NCBI RefSeq assembly: GCF_009856365.1
Contig: NZ_WMEX01000001.1
Span: 62,001-126,000, forward strand
Length of the DNA: 64,000 bases
Direction: 5' to 3'
DNA from: Vreelandella halophila
GTDB lineage: Bacteria; Pseudomonadota; Gammaproteobacteria; Pseudomonadales; Oleiphilaceae
Below, one piece after another: positions 1 to 8,099 of the stretch. Numbering within the stretch: the stretch's first letter is position 1; each line of letters opens with the position of its first letter. The notes under the pieces were generated by a model that searched no databases, had not been told where the DNA came from, and saw only the letters and a list, made by a program, of their open reading frames with translations. The translations under genes were made by a program, and so were the position numbers.

Positions 1-332
1 AAGCCGCCGTGGTGGGCTGCCCGCACGAGATCAAGGGCCAGGGCATCTACGTCTATGTGACCCTGACCCACGGTCAGTCACCCAGCGACGAACTCGCCAA
101 GGAACTCAAGCAGCACGTGCGCAAGGAGATCGGCCCGATCGCCACGCCGGACGTCATCCAGTGGGCCGACGGCCTGCCCAAGACCCGTTCCGGCAAGATC
201 ATGCGCCGCATCCTGCGCAAGATCGCCGCGGACGAGTTCGACTCCCTTGGCGACACCTCCACGCTGGCGGACCCGAACGTGGTCGATGACCTCATCGAAG
301 GTCACCGCGTCGCAGCTGGTTCCAGCCAGTAA
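1..332 (+). CDS. acs: Acetyl-CoA synthetase, C-terminal fragment
   Basis: This is the last ~110 residues of an AMP-forming acetyl-CoA synthetase whose start lies before the window. The visible part is the mobile C-terminal domain of the ANL superfamily. It carries the signature [18 protein letters not shown], whose lysine completes adenylation and is the usual site of inhibitory acetylation by Pat-type acetyltransferases. The enzyme activates acetate to acetyl-CoA in the cytoplasm. The stop (TAA) is followed by a REP-like inverted pair and a GC-rich hairpin. The downstream CrbR-like regulator and the CrbS-like kinase at 2.7-6.2 kb suggest acetate-responsive control of this gene. Family call is firm; regulation is inferred. 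Confidence 0.93.
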   Translation, partial: AAVVGCPHEIKGQGIYVYVTLTHGQSPSDELAKELKQHVRKEIGPIATPDVIQWADGLPKTRSGKIMRRILRKIAADEFDSLGDTSTLADPNVVDDLIEGHRVAAGSSQ

Positions 333-339
333 ACCACGC

Positions 340-397
340 TGTAGGAGCGAGCTTGCTCGCGATTGTTCATGGATCGCGAGCAAGCTCGCTCCTACAG
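340..397. repeat. REP-like inverted pair
   Basis: Two copies of the TAGGAGCGAGCTTGCTCGC unit face each other, giving a long near-perfect inverted repeat just after acs. As RNA it would form a strong stem-loop that could protect the 3' end of the acs message. Confidence 0.85.
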
Positions 398-440
398 AGT
401 CCACGGCTTATTGCGCAGCCGCTGAACACAGACTATCTTC

Positions 441-475
441 AACGGGGCACCGGCCTGGAGTCGCTGCCCCGTTTC
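441..475 (+). terminator. Possible terminator after acs
   Basis: A perfect 9-bp inverted repeat (AACGGGGCA at 441-449, TGCCCCGTT at 465-473, 15-nt loop) is followed by only a short T stretch. It sits between acs and the response regulator. It could be a weak intrinsic terminator or a leader structure of the downstream gene. Confidence 0.4.
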
Positions 476-507
476 CGTATGAAACCAGTGCCTATGACAC
501 CTGAATC

Positions 508-1164
508 ATGACCACCCTGATCGTCGCCGACGACCACCCGCTGTTCCGCTCCGCCCTGAAGGACGTGATCCGTCAGGAAGAGCCTGATGCCACCCTCGAA
601 GAGGCATCGGACTTCGGGGACCTGCAGTCGGTGATAACGCGGATCGGGGAGCCCTCACTGGTGCTCCTCGACCTCCACATGCCGGGCGCCCATGGTTTCA
701 GCGCACTGCTTTTCCTCACCGCCCACTACCCGGACATCCCGGTGCTGATGATCTCCGCCAACGAGCGCGACGACATCATCCGCCGTGCTGCCGACCACGG
801 CGCCGCTGGCTTCATCTCCAAGAGTGCCAGCATGGAAGCCATCGGCCAGGCCATCCGGAACGTGGCACGCGGTGACTTCTGCTTCCCGGACGGTGTTGAC
901 CTTGCCGTACCCGGCGTCAGCGAGGAGGAATCCGGCGTTGCGGATGCGCTTTCCGAGCTCACCCCGCAACAGTTCCGCGTTGCCACCATGATCAGCCAGG
1001 GGCTGCTCAACAAACAGATCGCCTACGAACTCAACGTCACGGAAGCCACGGTCAAGGCCCACGTCACCGAGATATTCCGCAAACTCGGCGTCCACTCCCG
1101 CACCCAGGCCGCCCTCAAGCTGGGCCAGCTGGACCTCGCCGACGTCTCCCAGGAAGAGTCCTGA
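508..1164 (+). CDS. crbR: LuxR/NarL-family response regulator, CrbR/ErdR-like
   Basis: A 218-residue two-domain response regulator. The receiver domain (about 3-120) has the acidic pair D8-D9, phospho-acceptor D55 in LLDLHMPG and K105. A linker leads to a LuxR-type helix-turn-helix (about 148-205) with LTPQQFRVATMISQG and the recognition helix around EATVKAHVTEIF. Full length and typical of NarL/FixJ regulators. CrbR of Vibrio and ErdR of Pseudomonas are regulators of this type that activate acs with the SSS-domain kinase CrbS/MxtR. Here acs lies directly upstream and a CrbS-like kinase 1.5 kb downstream, so the assignment rests on domain type plus this context. Confidence 0.75.
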   Translation: MTTLIVADDHPLFRSALKDVIRQEEPDATLEEASDFGDLQSVITRIGEPSLVLLDLHMPGAHGFSALLFLTAHYPDIPVLMISANERDDIIRRAADHGAAGFISKSASMEAIGQAIRNVARGDFCFPDGVDLAVPGVSEEESGVADALSELTPQQFRVATMISQGLLNKQIAYELNVTEATVKAHVTEIFRKLGVHSRTQAALKLGQLDLADVSQEES

Positions 1165-1222
1165 CCGATCCGGTTGTCGGATTGGTCAATTCCCACCCGT
1201 TAATCTTTGGTATCCTTCCCGG

Positions 1223-1427
1223 CGTCCACTAAAGAGTACGACCTGAGGCGGTGGGGTGTGCTCTGAGGGAAACTCAGTGGTCATGGATTCGTTCGCGCAG
1301 CGTCCAGAAAGGAGTTGGTTCGAGGGGGGCGGGGAATGCTCGGAGGGAAACTCGGTCGCCAGGGATGGCGACCGGTAGCCTACATGGAAGTACTTGTGGC
1401 GGTTCCCGGAGAGCATTCCCCGCCCCC
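1223..1427. repeat. Structured non-coding element: 78-bp direct repeat plus 17-bp inverted repeat
   Basis: The gap between the regulator and the PHA-synthase-family gene holds two imperfect copies of a ~58-bp unit starting at 1223 and 1301 (period 78). Both contain GAGGGAAACTC. The second copy opens a perfect 17-bp inverted repeat, GGGGGCGGGGAATGCTC (1325-1341) with its complement at 1411-1427. That repeat encloses a smaller hairpin (GGTCGCC 1354-1360, GGCGACC 1367-1373). No credible coding frame explains it. It may be a leader RNA, a small RNA or a protein-binding array. Several GGA triplets would be compatible with Csr/Rsm binding, but that is speculation. Confidence 0.6.
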
Positions 1428-1468
1428 GATGCAATAAGTTCCCAGTCTACAGGTACCCGGAGCCACTA

Positions 1469-2605
1469 ATGTCAGCACTCATGAATGACCCCATGGCCAG
1501 CTTTTACCGGATCACCCGCAATGCCCGCCAGCGCTTCCTCAACCCGGAAACCCTGGTGCAGGCCGAACAGACCCCCTACGAGGTCATCCACAGCGACGAC
1601 CTCGTGAACGTCCGCTACTACCCACCGCTGCGTGAAAACCACATTCCGGTCGGCGACGACGACACCCCCATGCCCGTCCAGCGCGATACCCACAAGGTCC
1701 CGCTGGTCCTGGTCGCCCCGCTCGCGGTCAACATGTCCATCTACGACCTGTTCCCCAACCGCAGCCTCGTCAAATACCTGCGCGCCAGCGGCTTTGAGCT
1801 CTACCTGATCGACTGGGGCACCCCCGGCTGGGACCACAACCACTTCGACATCGCCACCTACTTCGCGGACTACCTCCCCGAACTGCTGGACGAAGTCCGG
1901 AAACACAGTGGCGCCAGCGACGTCTCCCTCTACGGCTGGAGCTTCGGTGCCCTGTTCAGTTACTGCGCCGCAGCGCTGGACGAAGACAGACGCATCCGCA
2001 ACCTGGTCCTGATCGGCAGCCCCTGCGACTACCACGCCAACGGCAGCATCGGTAAGCAGTACCAGCTGATCTCAAAGTCCCTGAGCTTCCTCGAGAACAC
2101 CCTCGGATTCCGGGTCCACCAGACCAGGCGCCGCTTCTGGCGTTCCCCGGGCTGGGCCAACGCCACCGCCTTCAAGCTCACCTCGCCGATCAGCAGCCTG
2201 CGCAACTACCTGGACCTGGTGCGCAACCTGCATTCGGAAGAGTACGTGACCCGGAACGCCACCCAGGGGGCCTTCCTCAACGACATGGTGGCCTACCCCG
2301 GCGGCGTCATTCAGGACACTGTGCAGTACCTGTGGGTGGACAACTGCACGGCGCACGGGGATCTGCCCATGCACGACCCGGAGCACACCCTGAAGGACGT
2401 TACGTCGGACATCATGCTGGTGTACGGCGACAACGACCCGCTCGTCACCCCCGAATGCAGTCGTGCGCTCGTGGATCAGGTCTCAAGCCGCGAGATCGAG
2501 CAGGCTCTGGTACCGGGTGGGCACATGGGCATCCTTGCGGGCAGCGCTGCGCCCACGCACATCTGGCCAAAGGTGGTTGACTGGCTGGCGAAGCGCTCCG
2601 ACTGA
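1469..2605 (+). CDS. PHA synthase-family alpha/beta hydrolase with serine nucleophile
   Basis: A 378-residue alpha/beta-hydrolase-fold protein resembling class III PHA synthase subunits in length and in motifs such as LIDWGTPGWD (about 114-123). The nucleophile elbow reads GWSFG with S158. True PHA synthases use cysteine there (G-x-C-x-G). The rest of the triad is visible as D323 (or D321) in YGDNDPLVTP and H352 in PGGHMG. The ATG at 1469 is chosen because CGGAG lies 6 nt upstream; ATG 1481 is possible. With serine the protein may be a depolymerase, esterase or acyltransferase rather than a polymerase. No PhaE or phasin gene is nearby. It sits between the acs regulator and the kinase, fitting acetyl-CoA or storage metabolism by context only. 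Confidence 0.65.
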   Translation: MSALMNDPMASFYRITRNARQRFLNPETLVQAEQTPYEVIHSDDLVNVRYYPPLRENHIPVGDDDTPMPVQRDTHKVPLVLVAPLAVNMSIYDLFPNRSLVKYLRASGFELYLIDWGTPGWDHNHFDIATYFADYLPELLDEVRKHSGASDVSLYGWSFGALFSYCAAALDEDRRIRNLVLIGSPCDYHANGSIGKQYQLISKSLSFLENTLGFRVHQTRRRFWRSPGWANATAFKLTSPISSLRNYLDLVRNLHSEEYVTRNATQGAFLNDMVAYPGGVIQDTVQYLWVDNCTAHGDLPMHDPEHTLKDVTSDIMLVYGDNDPLVTPECSRALVDQVSSREIEQALVPGGHMGILAGSAAPTHIWPKVVDWLAKRSD

Positions 2606-2622
2606 CCCGCAGCGCCAGCACC

Positions 2623-2646
2623 TGTAGGAGCGAGCTTGCTCGCGAT
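2623..2646. repeat. Single REP-like unit
   Basis: One copy of TAGGAGCGAGCTTGCTCGC between the convergent ends of the hydrolase and the kinase gene. Confidence 0.75.
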
Positions 2647-2675
2647 AATGTTAGTGCCCTGAAACGCCCGCAGGC

Positions 2676-5600
2676 TCAGTGTCCGGGCCGGCGGCGCAGC
2701 AGGCGACGCAGCGTCAGCCGCAGTGATGCCGCATCCACCGGTTTGGCCAGGAAGCGGTAGCCCGCCTCGCGCACCGCGTTGCGGATGGGATCGCTGTCGT
2801 CGGCACTGATGATCAGAACCGGTACCTTCTCTTCCCAGTTGAGCGTCAGCGCCTGCGCCACCTCCACGCCGGTCTCCTGGTCCAGGTGATAATCGGCAAT
2901 CACCAGATCCGGCGCCTCGGCCGGCCGTTTCTGCATGGCCTCACCCAGGGACTTGGCGGTGGTGACCCGGCAGCCGAACTGGGTCAGAAGGGCCTGCAGA
3001 CCGGCGAGCAGGTGCGGCTCGTTATCAATGCAGATGACCTGAAGGCCGGTCAGCTGTGGATCCTCGGTCTGGGGCTGATCCCGGCGGGTCTGCTCCGGCG
3101 TGCCGCGCGGTGCGGTCAGTGCGAACATCGAGCCCTGCCCCTGGATGGATCGGCAGTCGATGGGATGCTCCAGCAGGCGGGCGATGCGCATGGCGATCGG
3201 CAGGCCCAGACCCAGCCCCTGGACCTCGCGTGTGGCGTCGGTATGGAGGCGCTCAAACTCATCAAAGATGCGCTGCTGGTCCGATTCGGCGATGCCCGGA
3301 CCGGTATCCCAGACCTGGATGCTGACCGACTGCGCGCTCTGGCGACAGCCCAGGACCACACGCCCTTCGCGGGTGTAGTTGATGGCGTTGCTCAGGAAGT
3401 TCTGGATCACACGCCGCAGCAGGTGGGGGTCGGTACGGATCCAGAGCGAACAGGGCACATAGTCGAGCCGTATTCCCTTGCGCTCGGCGGTCATGCGGAA
3501 CTCGTTGATGAGCTCCTCCAGGATGGCGCCCAGCTCCACATTGCGTACTTCCGGTTCCAGGCGCCCGGAATCCAGCCGGGAGATCTCGCGCAGGTGGCTG
3601 ATCAGGGTCTCGGCGGAGGCCAGCGCCGAATCAATGTGGCGCAGCTCCGGGGCCGCCTCATTGCCCTGCTGGCGCAGCAGGGTGGAAGACAGCAGGCGAG
3701 CCGCGTTGATCGGCTGCAGCAGGTCGTGGCTGGCACCGGCCAGGAAGCGGCTCTTACTGGCATGCACCTGGTGCAGCTCACGCTCGATCCGCGCCCTCAG
3801 CTCATTCTCGTTCTGGAGGGATTCGTTGGCGGCGGACAGTTCCCGTGTCCGTTCGGCCACCCGTTGCTCCAGGGTATCCCGGGCGTCCTCGAGTTCCGTC
3901 ATCACGCGGTGGTATTCGGAGACATCGTTGTACGCGGTCACATAGCCGCCGGAGGGGATGGGCTTGCCCCGGATCTCGATGACGCTGCCATCCGGCATAT
4001 GGCGCTCCAGCCGGTAGGGGCGGCCTGAGCGCAGCATCTCCAGGCGCCGCTCCACGGCGGCATTGATGTTGTTGTCGCGCACATCCGACAGCAGGCCACG
4101 GGCGGCGTTGTACTCATAGATCCGTGCGATGGGGCAGCCCACATAGAGAAGCCGTGGCGGGTAGTTGAACAGGTTCTCGTACTGGCTGTTCCAGGCCACC
4201 AGTTCCAGGTTGCGGTCCACCACGCTGATCCCCTGGGGGACGTTTTCCAGTGTGGTCTGAAGAAGGTGGCGCGAGAACTGGAGCTGCTCCGAGGTGCCGC
4301 CCATCAGATCCACGATGTCCTCCATCTGCAGGGGCGTCTGGCGCTCCAGCAGCCGGATGGCACGGTGCGCGGAAGCCGCCCCGATGACGGACCCCAGCTT
4401 GGACTCCGTCACCCGCACGGTGTAACGCGTGGCCTTGTCGAAGGGCAGCAGGCGCTGCTCCTGGCTCTGCTCCAGTTCCGCCCAGAGCCGGTCGGACTCC
4501 TCCTGGCCAAGGACGGGGCGGATCAGGCCGTGCAGCTGGTGCAGGGTGATCTCGGTGGCAGACAGGTCCTCGTCACTGAGACCGTGGCCGGGCATGGGGT
4601 CGATGAAGGCCAGGGCCTGGCGTTCATCCAGGGCTGTGGCCCTGGAAACCCGGGAGACCAGGGTCATGACCAGGATATTGAGGCCCAGGCTCCAGACCAC
4701 GCCATGGGTCAGGGGATCGAGGAAGTTCCCGAGACCCAGGAGGTTCTGCGGTTGCAGCCACCCCAGCCCCAGAGGCCCCTGGGTCAGCCAGCCATTGTCC
4801 GACTGGATGAGGACCGGCAGCAGCAGGGTATAGAGCCAGGTCAGCGTGCCCGTGAGCAGGCCGAGCAGGACACCGTTACGGTGGGCGCCGCGCCAGTAGA
4901 GCCCCGCCACCAGTGCCGGCATGAGCTGGGCGCAGGAGGTGAAGGCCAGCAGGCCCATGTAGGACAGCCCCTCGGTGAAGCGGGCCGCCTGCTCCAGTAT
5001 CCACCCCAGCAGCAGGATGCCCAGGATCGAGGCCTGGCGCACCTGGCGCAGCACCGCCCCCAGATCACTGCGTGGGCGGTCCAGGCGCTCCCGTATGCGC
5101 AGATACACCGGCATGAAGAGCTCGTTGGAGATCATCAGCGACAGGGCGATGGTGGCCACCAGCACCATGGCGGTGGCGGCCGACATGGCGCCCACAAAGG
5201 CCACCGCGGTCAGCCAGGAGTGGCCGGTGATCGCCGGAAGGGCAAGCACATAGCTGTCTCCGGGGATGGCCATGCCGGCCAGGTGATGGCGGGCCGCCTC
5301 CACCAGGGGCAGCACCATAATGGCGAACAGTGCCAGATAGAGCGGGAACATCCAGCGTGCGCAGCGGGCCGAGGCCTCGTCATGGTATTCCACCACCAGG
5401 ACATGGAACTGGCGTGGCAGGCAGACGATGGCGAGGGCGCTCACCAGGAGCTGGGTGTAGAAACCGGCATCACCGAAGGTGGAGAACGAGAATGGCGACG
5501 CCTCGCCCAGAGGCCGCATATCGGTCTCACCGGCCAGCAGCCAGATCGCGAAGCCGCCCAGCAGGATAAAGGCCAGCAGCTTGACCGCGGACTCTGCCGC

Positions 5601-6173
5601 CACCACGGCCAGAAGGCCCCGGTGGCGATTGGCGCCATCGATGATGCGGGTCCCGAAAGTGATCGCGAACCAGGCCAGAAAGAGGGCGGCGAAGAAACTG
5701 ACGTTGTTGCCCAGGGCGAAGGGCACCTGCCAGTCGGAGATGTTCGCCGAGCTCCAGGCCAGGGCAATGCCGCGCAGCTGCAGGGCGATGTAGGGCAGGG
5801 TGCCGATCAGCGCGACCATGGTCACGAGTGCCGCCAGCTTCTGGTCCTTGCCGAAGCGTGATCCGATGAAATCCGCGATGGAGGTCACCCGGTTGCGGCT
5901 GCCGGCCAGCAGAAGACGCCGGATGAAGGGCCAGGCGAAGACGAACATCAGGATGGGGCCGAGGTAGATCGGCAGGAAGGTCCAGCCGCTGTCCGCCGCA
6001 TTGCCCACGGCACCGAGAAAGGTCCAGGAACTGCAGTAGACGCCCAGCGACATCCCGTAGAGCAGGCCCCGCATGCGCTTCGGCCAGCCGCCGGTGCGCT
6101 CGGCCAGCCACGCCAGGGCCACAAGGATCAGTGCATACAGGCCGCCGAAAAGGATCAGCTCGTTACTCGCCAT
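2676..6173 (-). CDS. crbS: Sodium/solute symporter-histidine kinase hybrid, CrbS/MxtR-like
   Basis: An 1165-residue membrane sensor. Residues 1-510 form a sodium:solute symporter (SLC5/SSS) domain with about 12-13 transmembrane helices. A linker (510-635, where CrbS proteins carry a STAC domain) leads to a PAS domain (about 636-750), a coiled coil (755-805) and a HisKA domain with H816 in ASHDLLQP. The HATPase domain has DTGPG (956-960) and GLGLGLP. A C-terminal receiver carries D1094 and K1144. This is the CrbS/MxtR order. In Vibrio and Pseudomonas these kinases sense a short-chain carbon signal, probably acetate, and act through CrbR/ErdR on acs. The start is supported by AGGGAG just upstream. 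The terminal receiver may modulate phosphotransfer to the separate regulator at 508-1164. Confidence 0.82.
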   Translation of the reverse strand: MASNELILFGGLYALILVALAWLAERTGGWPKRMRGLLYGMSLGVYCSSWTFLGAVGNAADSGWTFLPIYLGPILMFVFAWPFIRRLLLAGSRNRVTSIADFIGSRFGKDQKLAALVTMVALIGTLPYIALQLRGIALAWSSANISDWQVPFALGNNVSFFAALFLAWFAITFGTRIIDGANRHRGLLAVVAAESAVKLLAFILLGGFAIWLLAGETDMRPLGEASPFSFSTFGDAGFYTQLLVSALAIVCLPRQFHVLVVEYHDEASARCARWMFPLYLALFAIMVLPLVEAARHHLAGMAIPGDSYVLALPAITGHSWLTAVAFVGAMSAATAMVLVATIALSLMISNELFMPVYLRIRERLDRPRSDLGAVLRQVRQASILGILLLGWILEQAARFTEGLSYMGLLAFTSCAQLMPALVAGLYWRGAHRNGVLLGLLTGTLTWLYTLLLPVLIQSDNGWLTQGPLGLGWLQPQNLLGLGNFLDPLTHGVVWSLGLNILVMTLVSRVSRATALDERQALAFIDPMPGHGLSDEDLSATEITLHQLHGLIRPVLGQEESDRLWAELEQSQEQRLLPFDKATRYTVRVTESKLGSVIGAASAHRAIRLLERQTPLQMEDIVDLMGGTSEQLQFSRHLLQTTLENVPQGISVVDRNLELVAWNSQYENLFNYPPRLLYVGCPIARIYEYNAARGLLSDVRDNNINAAVERRLEMLRSGRPYRLERHMPDGSVIEIRGKPIPSGGYVTAYNDVSEYHRVMTELEDARDTLEQRVAERTRELSAANESLQNENELRARIERELHQVHASKSRFLAGASHDLLQPINAARLLSSTLLRQQGNEAAPELRHIDSALASAETLISHLREISRLDSGRLEPEVRNVELGAILEELINEFRMTAERKGIRLDYVPCSLWIRTDPHLLRRVIQNFLSNAINYTREGRVVLGCRQSAQSVSIQVWDTGPGIAESDQQRIFDEFERLHTDATREVQGLGLGLPIAMRIARLLEHPIDCRSIQGQGSMFALTAPRGTPEQTRRDQPQTEDPQLTGLQVICIDNEPHLLAGLQALLTQFGCRVTTAKSLGEAMQKRPAEAPDLVIADYHLDQETGVEVAQALTLNWEEKVPVLIISADDSDPIRNAVREAGYRFLAKPVDAASLRLTLRRLLRRRPGH

Positions 6174-6205
6174 GATCTCCCTGGGTCAGAATGGACAGAC
6201 GGACA

Positions 6206-7063
6206 CTATGGCACAGGATGTCCAGTCATGCTGGCGTAGCCTTCCCGGAAGGTCGGGAACAGGAAGCGGTACCCCGCCTCCCGCAACCGGCTGCTGTCCA
6301 CACGCTTGGAGCCGACACGGCTGTCGCGCCGGGCATCCGGCCGGACCGGATCACAGCTCATGGTCTCCCGCACCCAGGCAACCACGTCGCCCAGCCGGGC
6401 CGGTTCGCAGTCACTGGCCAGGTAGCAGTCCGCGAGGTCGTCGCCGTCCAGCGTCCGGTTGACCAGGTGGCAGAGCGCACCCACCGCGTCGTCTTCGTGG
6501 ATGCGGTTGGTATAGCCGCTGTCCGGTTCGGGGGCGATGCTGCCATCGCGCATGCGCGAGAGCATGCCGTCCCGGTCGTTGCCGTAGATGCCGGAAAAAC
6601 GCACTACTGTGCCGGGGATCGGGCTCTCCCCGAGGCGCTGCTCAGCAGCGAGCAGAGCAGAACCATTGTAGCGCGGCGGCTCCGTGGGGCTGGTTTCATC
6701 CACCCATTCCCCCTGGTGCTGGCCATAGACCGCGGTGGAGGAGATGAAGAACACCCGTCGTGGTGGCCTGCTTGCGGCTTCCAGAACGGTCATGAGGTTG
6801 CTGGTGCCCTGCACAAAGGTCCGGTGGTAGCCCGTCTCGTCGTACTGGTCCGGTGTCAGGCAGATGATGGCGACGTCCACCTCCGGAACCCGCTCGCCCA
6901 GGCTGTCCGGGTCCAGCAGATCCCCCTGGATGGGCGTCAGGGGCAGGGGTACACGGCTGGCCTGACGCCTCAGACCGAATACCTGATGATGCTCGGCAAG
7001 GGCGGCGCCGATGCGCTGGCCGAGCCGGCCGCAGCCGGCCATGAGGATTCGTGCATCGCGCAT
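6206..7063 (-). CDS. NAD(P)-dependent epimerase/dehydratase-like SDR protein (YeeZ-like)
   Basis: A ~285-residue protein with an N-terminal Rossmann motif GCGRLGQRIG and an extended-SDR core (SSTAVYG, then a region where YxxxK is expected). The Tyr is present in PPRYNGSALL but the Lys four residues on is not, as in atypical SDRs of the YeeZ type, so classic dehydrogenase chemistry is uncertain. The ATG at 7063 is preferred over the one at 7081 because GGAGA lies about 8 nt before it. The gene is divergent from oxyR with under 70 bp between starts, so they probably share a regulatory region. No specific substrate can be assigned. Confidence 0.75.
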   Translation of the reverse strand: MRDARILMAGCGRLGQRIGAALAEHHQVFGLRRQASRVPLPLTPIQGDLLDPDSLGERVPEVDVAIICLTPDQYDETGYHRTFVQGTSNLMTVLEAASRPPRRVFFISSTAVYGQHQGEWVDETSPTEPPRYNGSALLAAEQRLGESPIPGTVVRFSGIYGNDRDGMLSRMRDGSIAPEPDSGYTNRIHEDDAVGALCHLVNRTLDGDDLADCYLASDCEPARLGDVVAWVRETMSCDPVRPDARRDSRVGSKRVDSSRLREAGYRFLFPTFREGYASMTGHPVP

Positions 7064-7131
7064 TGCGCTGTCTCCGCTCATTTCATATGCTGCAATAGAA
7101 AAATTTAATCATCACCGGCCCGGGAGTGGCC

Positions 7132-8097
7132 ATGACCCTTACCGAACTTCGCTACATCGTCACCCTGGCGCGGGAGAAGCACTTCGGCCATGCGGCGGAA
7201 CGCTGCCACGTCAGCCAGCCTACACTCAGCGTGGCCGTTAGAAAACTCGAGGATGAACTGGGTATTGCGCTTTTCGAGCGCAGCAAGAACAGTATCCAGG
7301 TCACCGAGATCGGCCAGCGCATTGTGGAGCAGGCCCAGCGCGTTCTGGACCAGGCCGGTGTGATCCATGATCTGGCCGAGGACGGCAAGAACCAGCTCAG
7401 TTCGCCGCTCAAGGTCGGTGCCATCTACACCATCGGCCCCTACCTGTTCCCCCAGCTTATGCCGAGCCTGCGGGAAGAAGCCCCGGAGATGTCCCTTTTC
7501 ATTGAGGAAGGCTATACCGGGGATCTGCGTCGCAAGCTCCGCCACTCAGAGCTGGATGCCATCATTGTGGCGCTCCCGTTCGAGGAACCCGAGGTGGTCA
7601 CCTTGCCCCTCTATGATGAACCATTCGTTGTGCTGATGCCTTCGGATCACTCTCTGGCGGAATGCGAGCACATCGACAGCAGCCAGCTTGCGGACCAGCC
7701 CCTGCTGCTGCTTGGCCCCGGTCACTGCTTCCGGGATCAGGTGCTGGAGTCCGTCCCGGAGCTGATCGACACCATCAACCAGCGCCGCGAGACCGCCGGC
7801 GGGGTGGTGACCGAGGGCAGCTCCCTGGAGACCATCCGCCACATGGTGGCCTCCGGTCTGGGGATTACGGTGCTGCCGCTGTCGGCGGCCACCGCCATGA
7901 ACTATCAGCCGGAACTGCTGGCCGTGCGGCCCTTTGTGGATCCGGTGCCTTCGCGGACCGTGGCGCTGGCCTGGCGGGTGACCTTCCCGCGACCCAAGGC
8001 GATCGATGCACTGGCCCACGCCGTGGCCCAGTGCCGTGACAGCAGTACCACCCAGGCGGCCTGTGGGCTGAGCCTGCGCGCACCCACCCGGGGCTGA
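7132..8097 (+). CDS. oxyR: OxyR-like LysR-family regulator lacking the second redox cysteine
   Basis: A 321-residue LysR-type regulator with an N-terminal winged helix (TLTELRYIVTLAREKHFG) and a substrate domain that aligns with OxyR in register. C199 is present in GPGHCFRDQ, the peroxidatic position of E. coli OxyR. Position 208 is valine (LESVPEL), whereas the resolving cysteine is C208 in E. coli and present in the Pseudomonas protein. Start 7132 is chosen because GGGAG precedes this ATG; a GTG at 7126 is also in frame. recG follows after 2 nt, as in pseudomonads, so the pair is probably co-transcribed. OxyR normally activates catalase and peroxiredoxin genes. Without C208, sensing would need another thiol or a sulfenic acid at C199. 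Confidence 0.86.
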   Translation: MTLTELRYIVTLAREKHFGHAAERCHVSQPTLSVAVRKLEDELGIALFERSKNSIQVTEIGQRIVEQAQRVLDQAGVIHDLAEDGKNQLSSPLKVGAIYTIGPYLFPQLMPSLREEAPEMSLFIEEGYTGDLRRKLRHSELDAIIVALPFEEPEVVTLPLYDEPFVVLMPSDHSLAECEHIDSSQLADQPLLLLGPGHCFRDQVLESVPELIDTINQRRETAGGVVTEGSSLETIRHMVASGLGITVLPLSAATAMNYQPELLAVRPFVDPVPSRTVALAWRVTFPRPKAIDALAHAVAQCRDSSTTQAACGLSLRAPTRG

Positions 8098-8099
8098 TT

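Noticed and set aside
1186-1434. Small minus-strand protein before the PHA-family gene
   Set aside because: The translation only reflects the duplicated DNA element, has no ribosome site, and gives a repeated peptide without any family match.
4266-5861. Open frame of about 530 codons opposite the kinase gene
   Set aside because: Antisense to the symporter domain; Gln/His/Gly-rich translation typical of a shadow frame.
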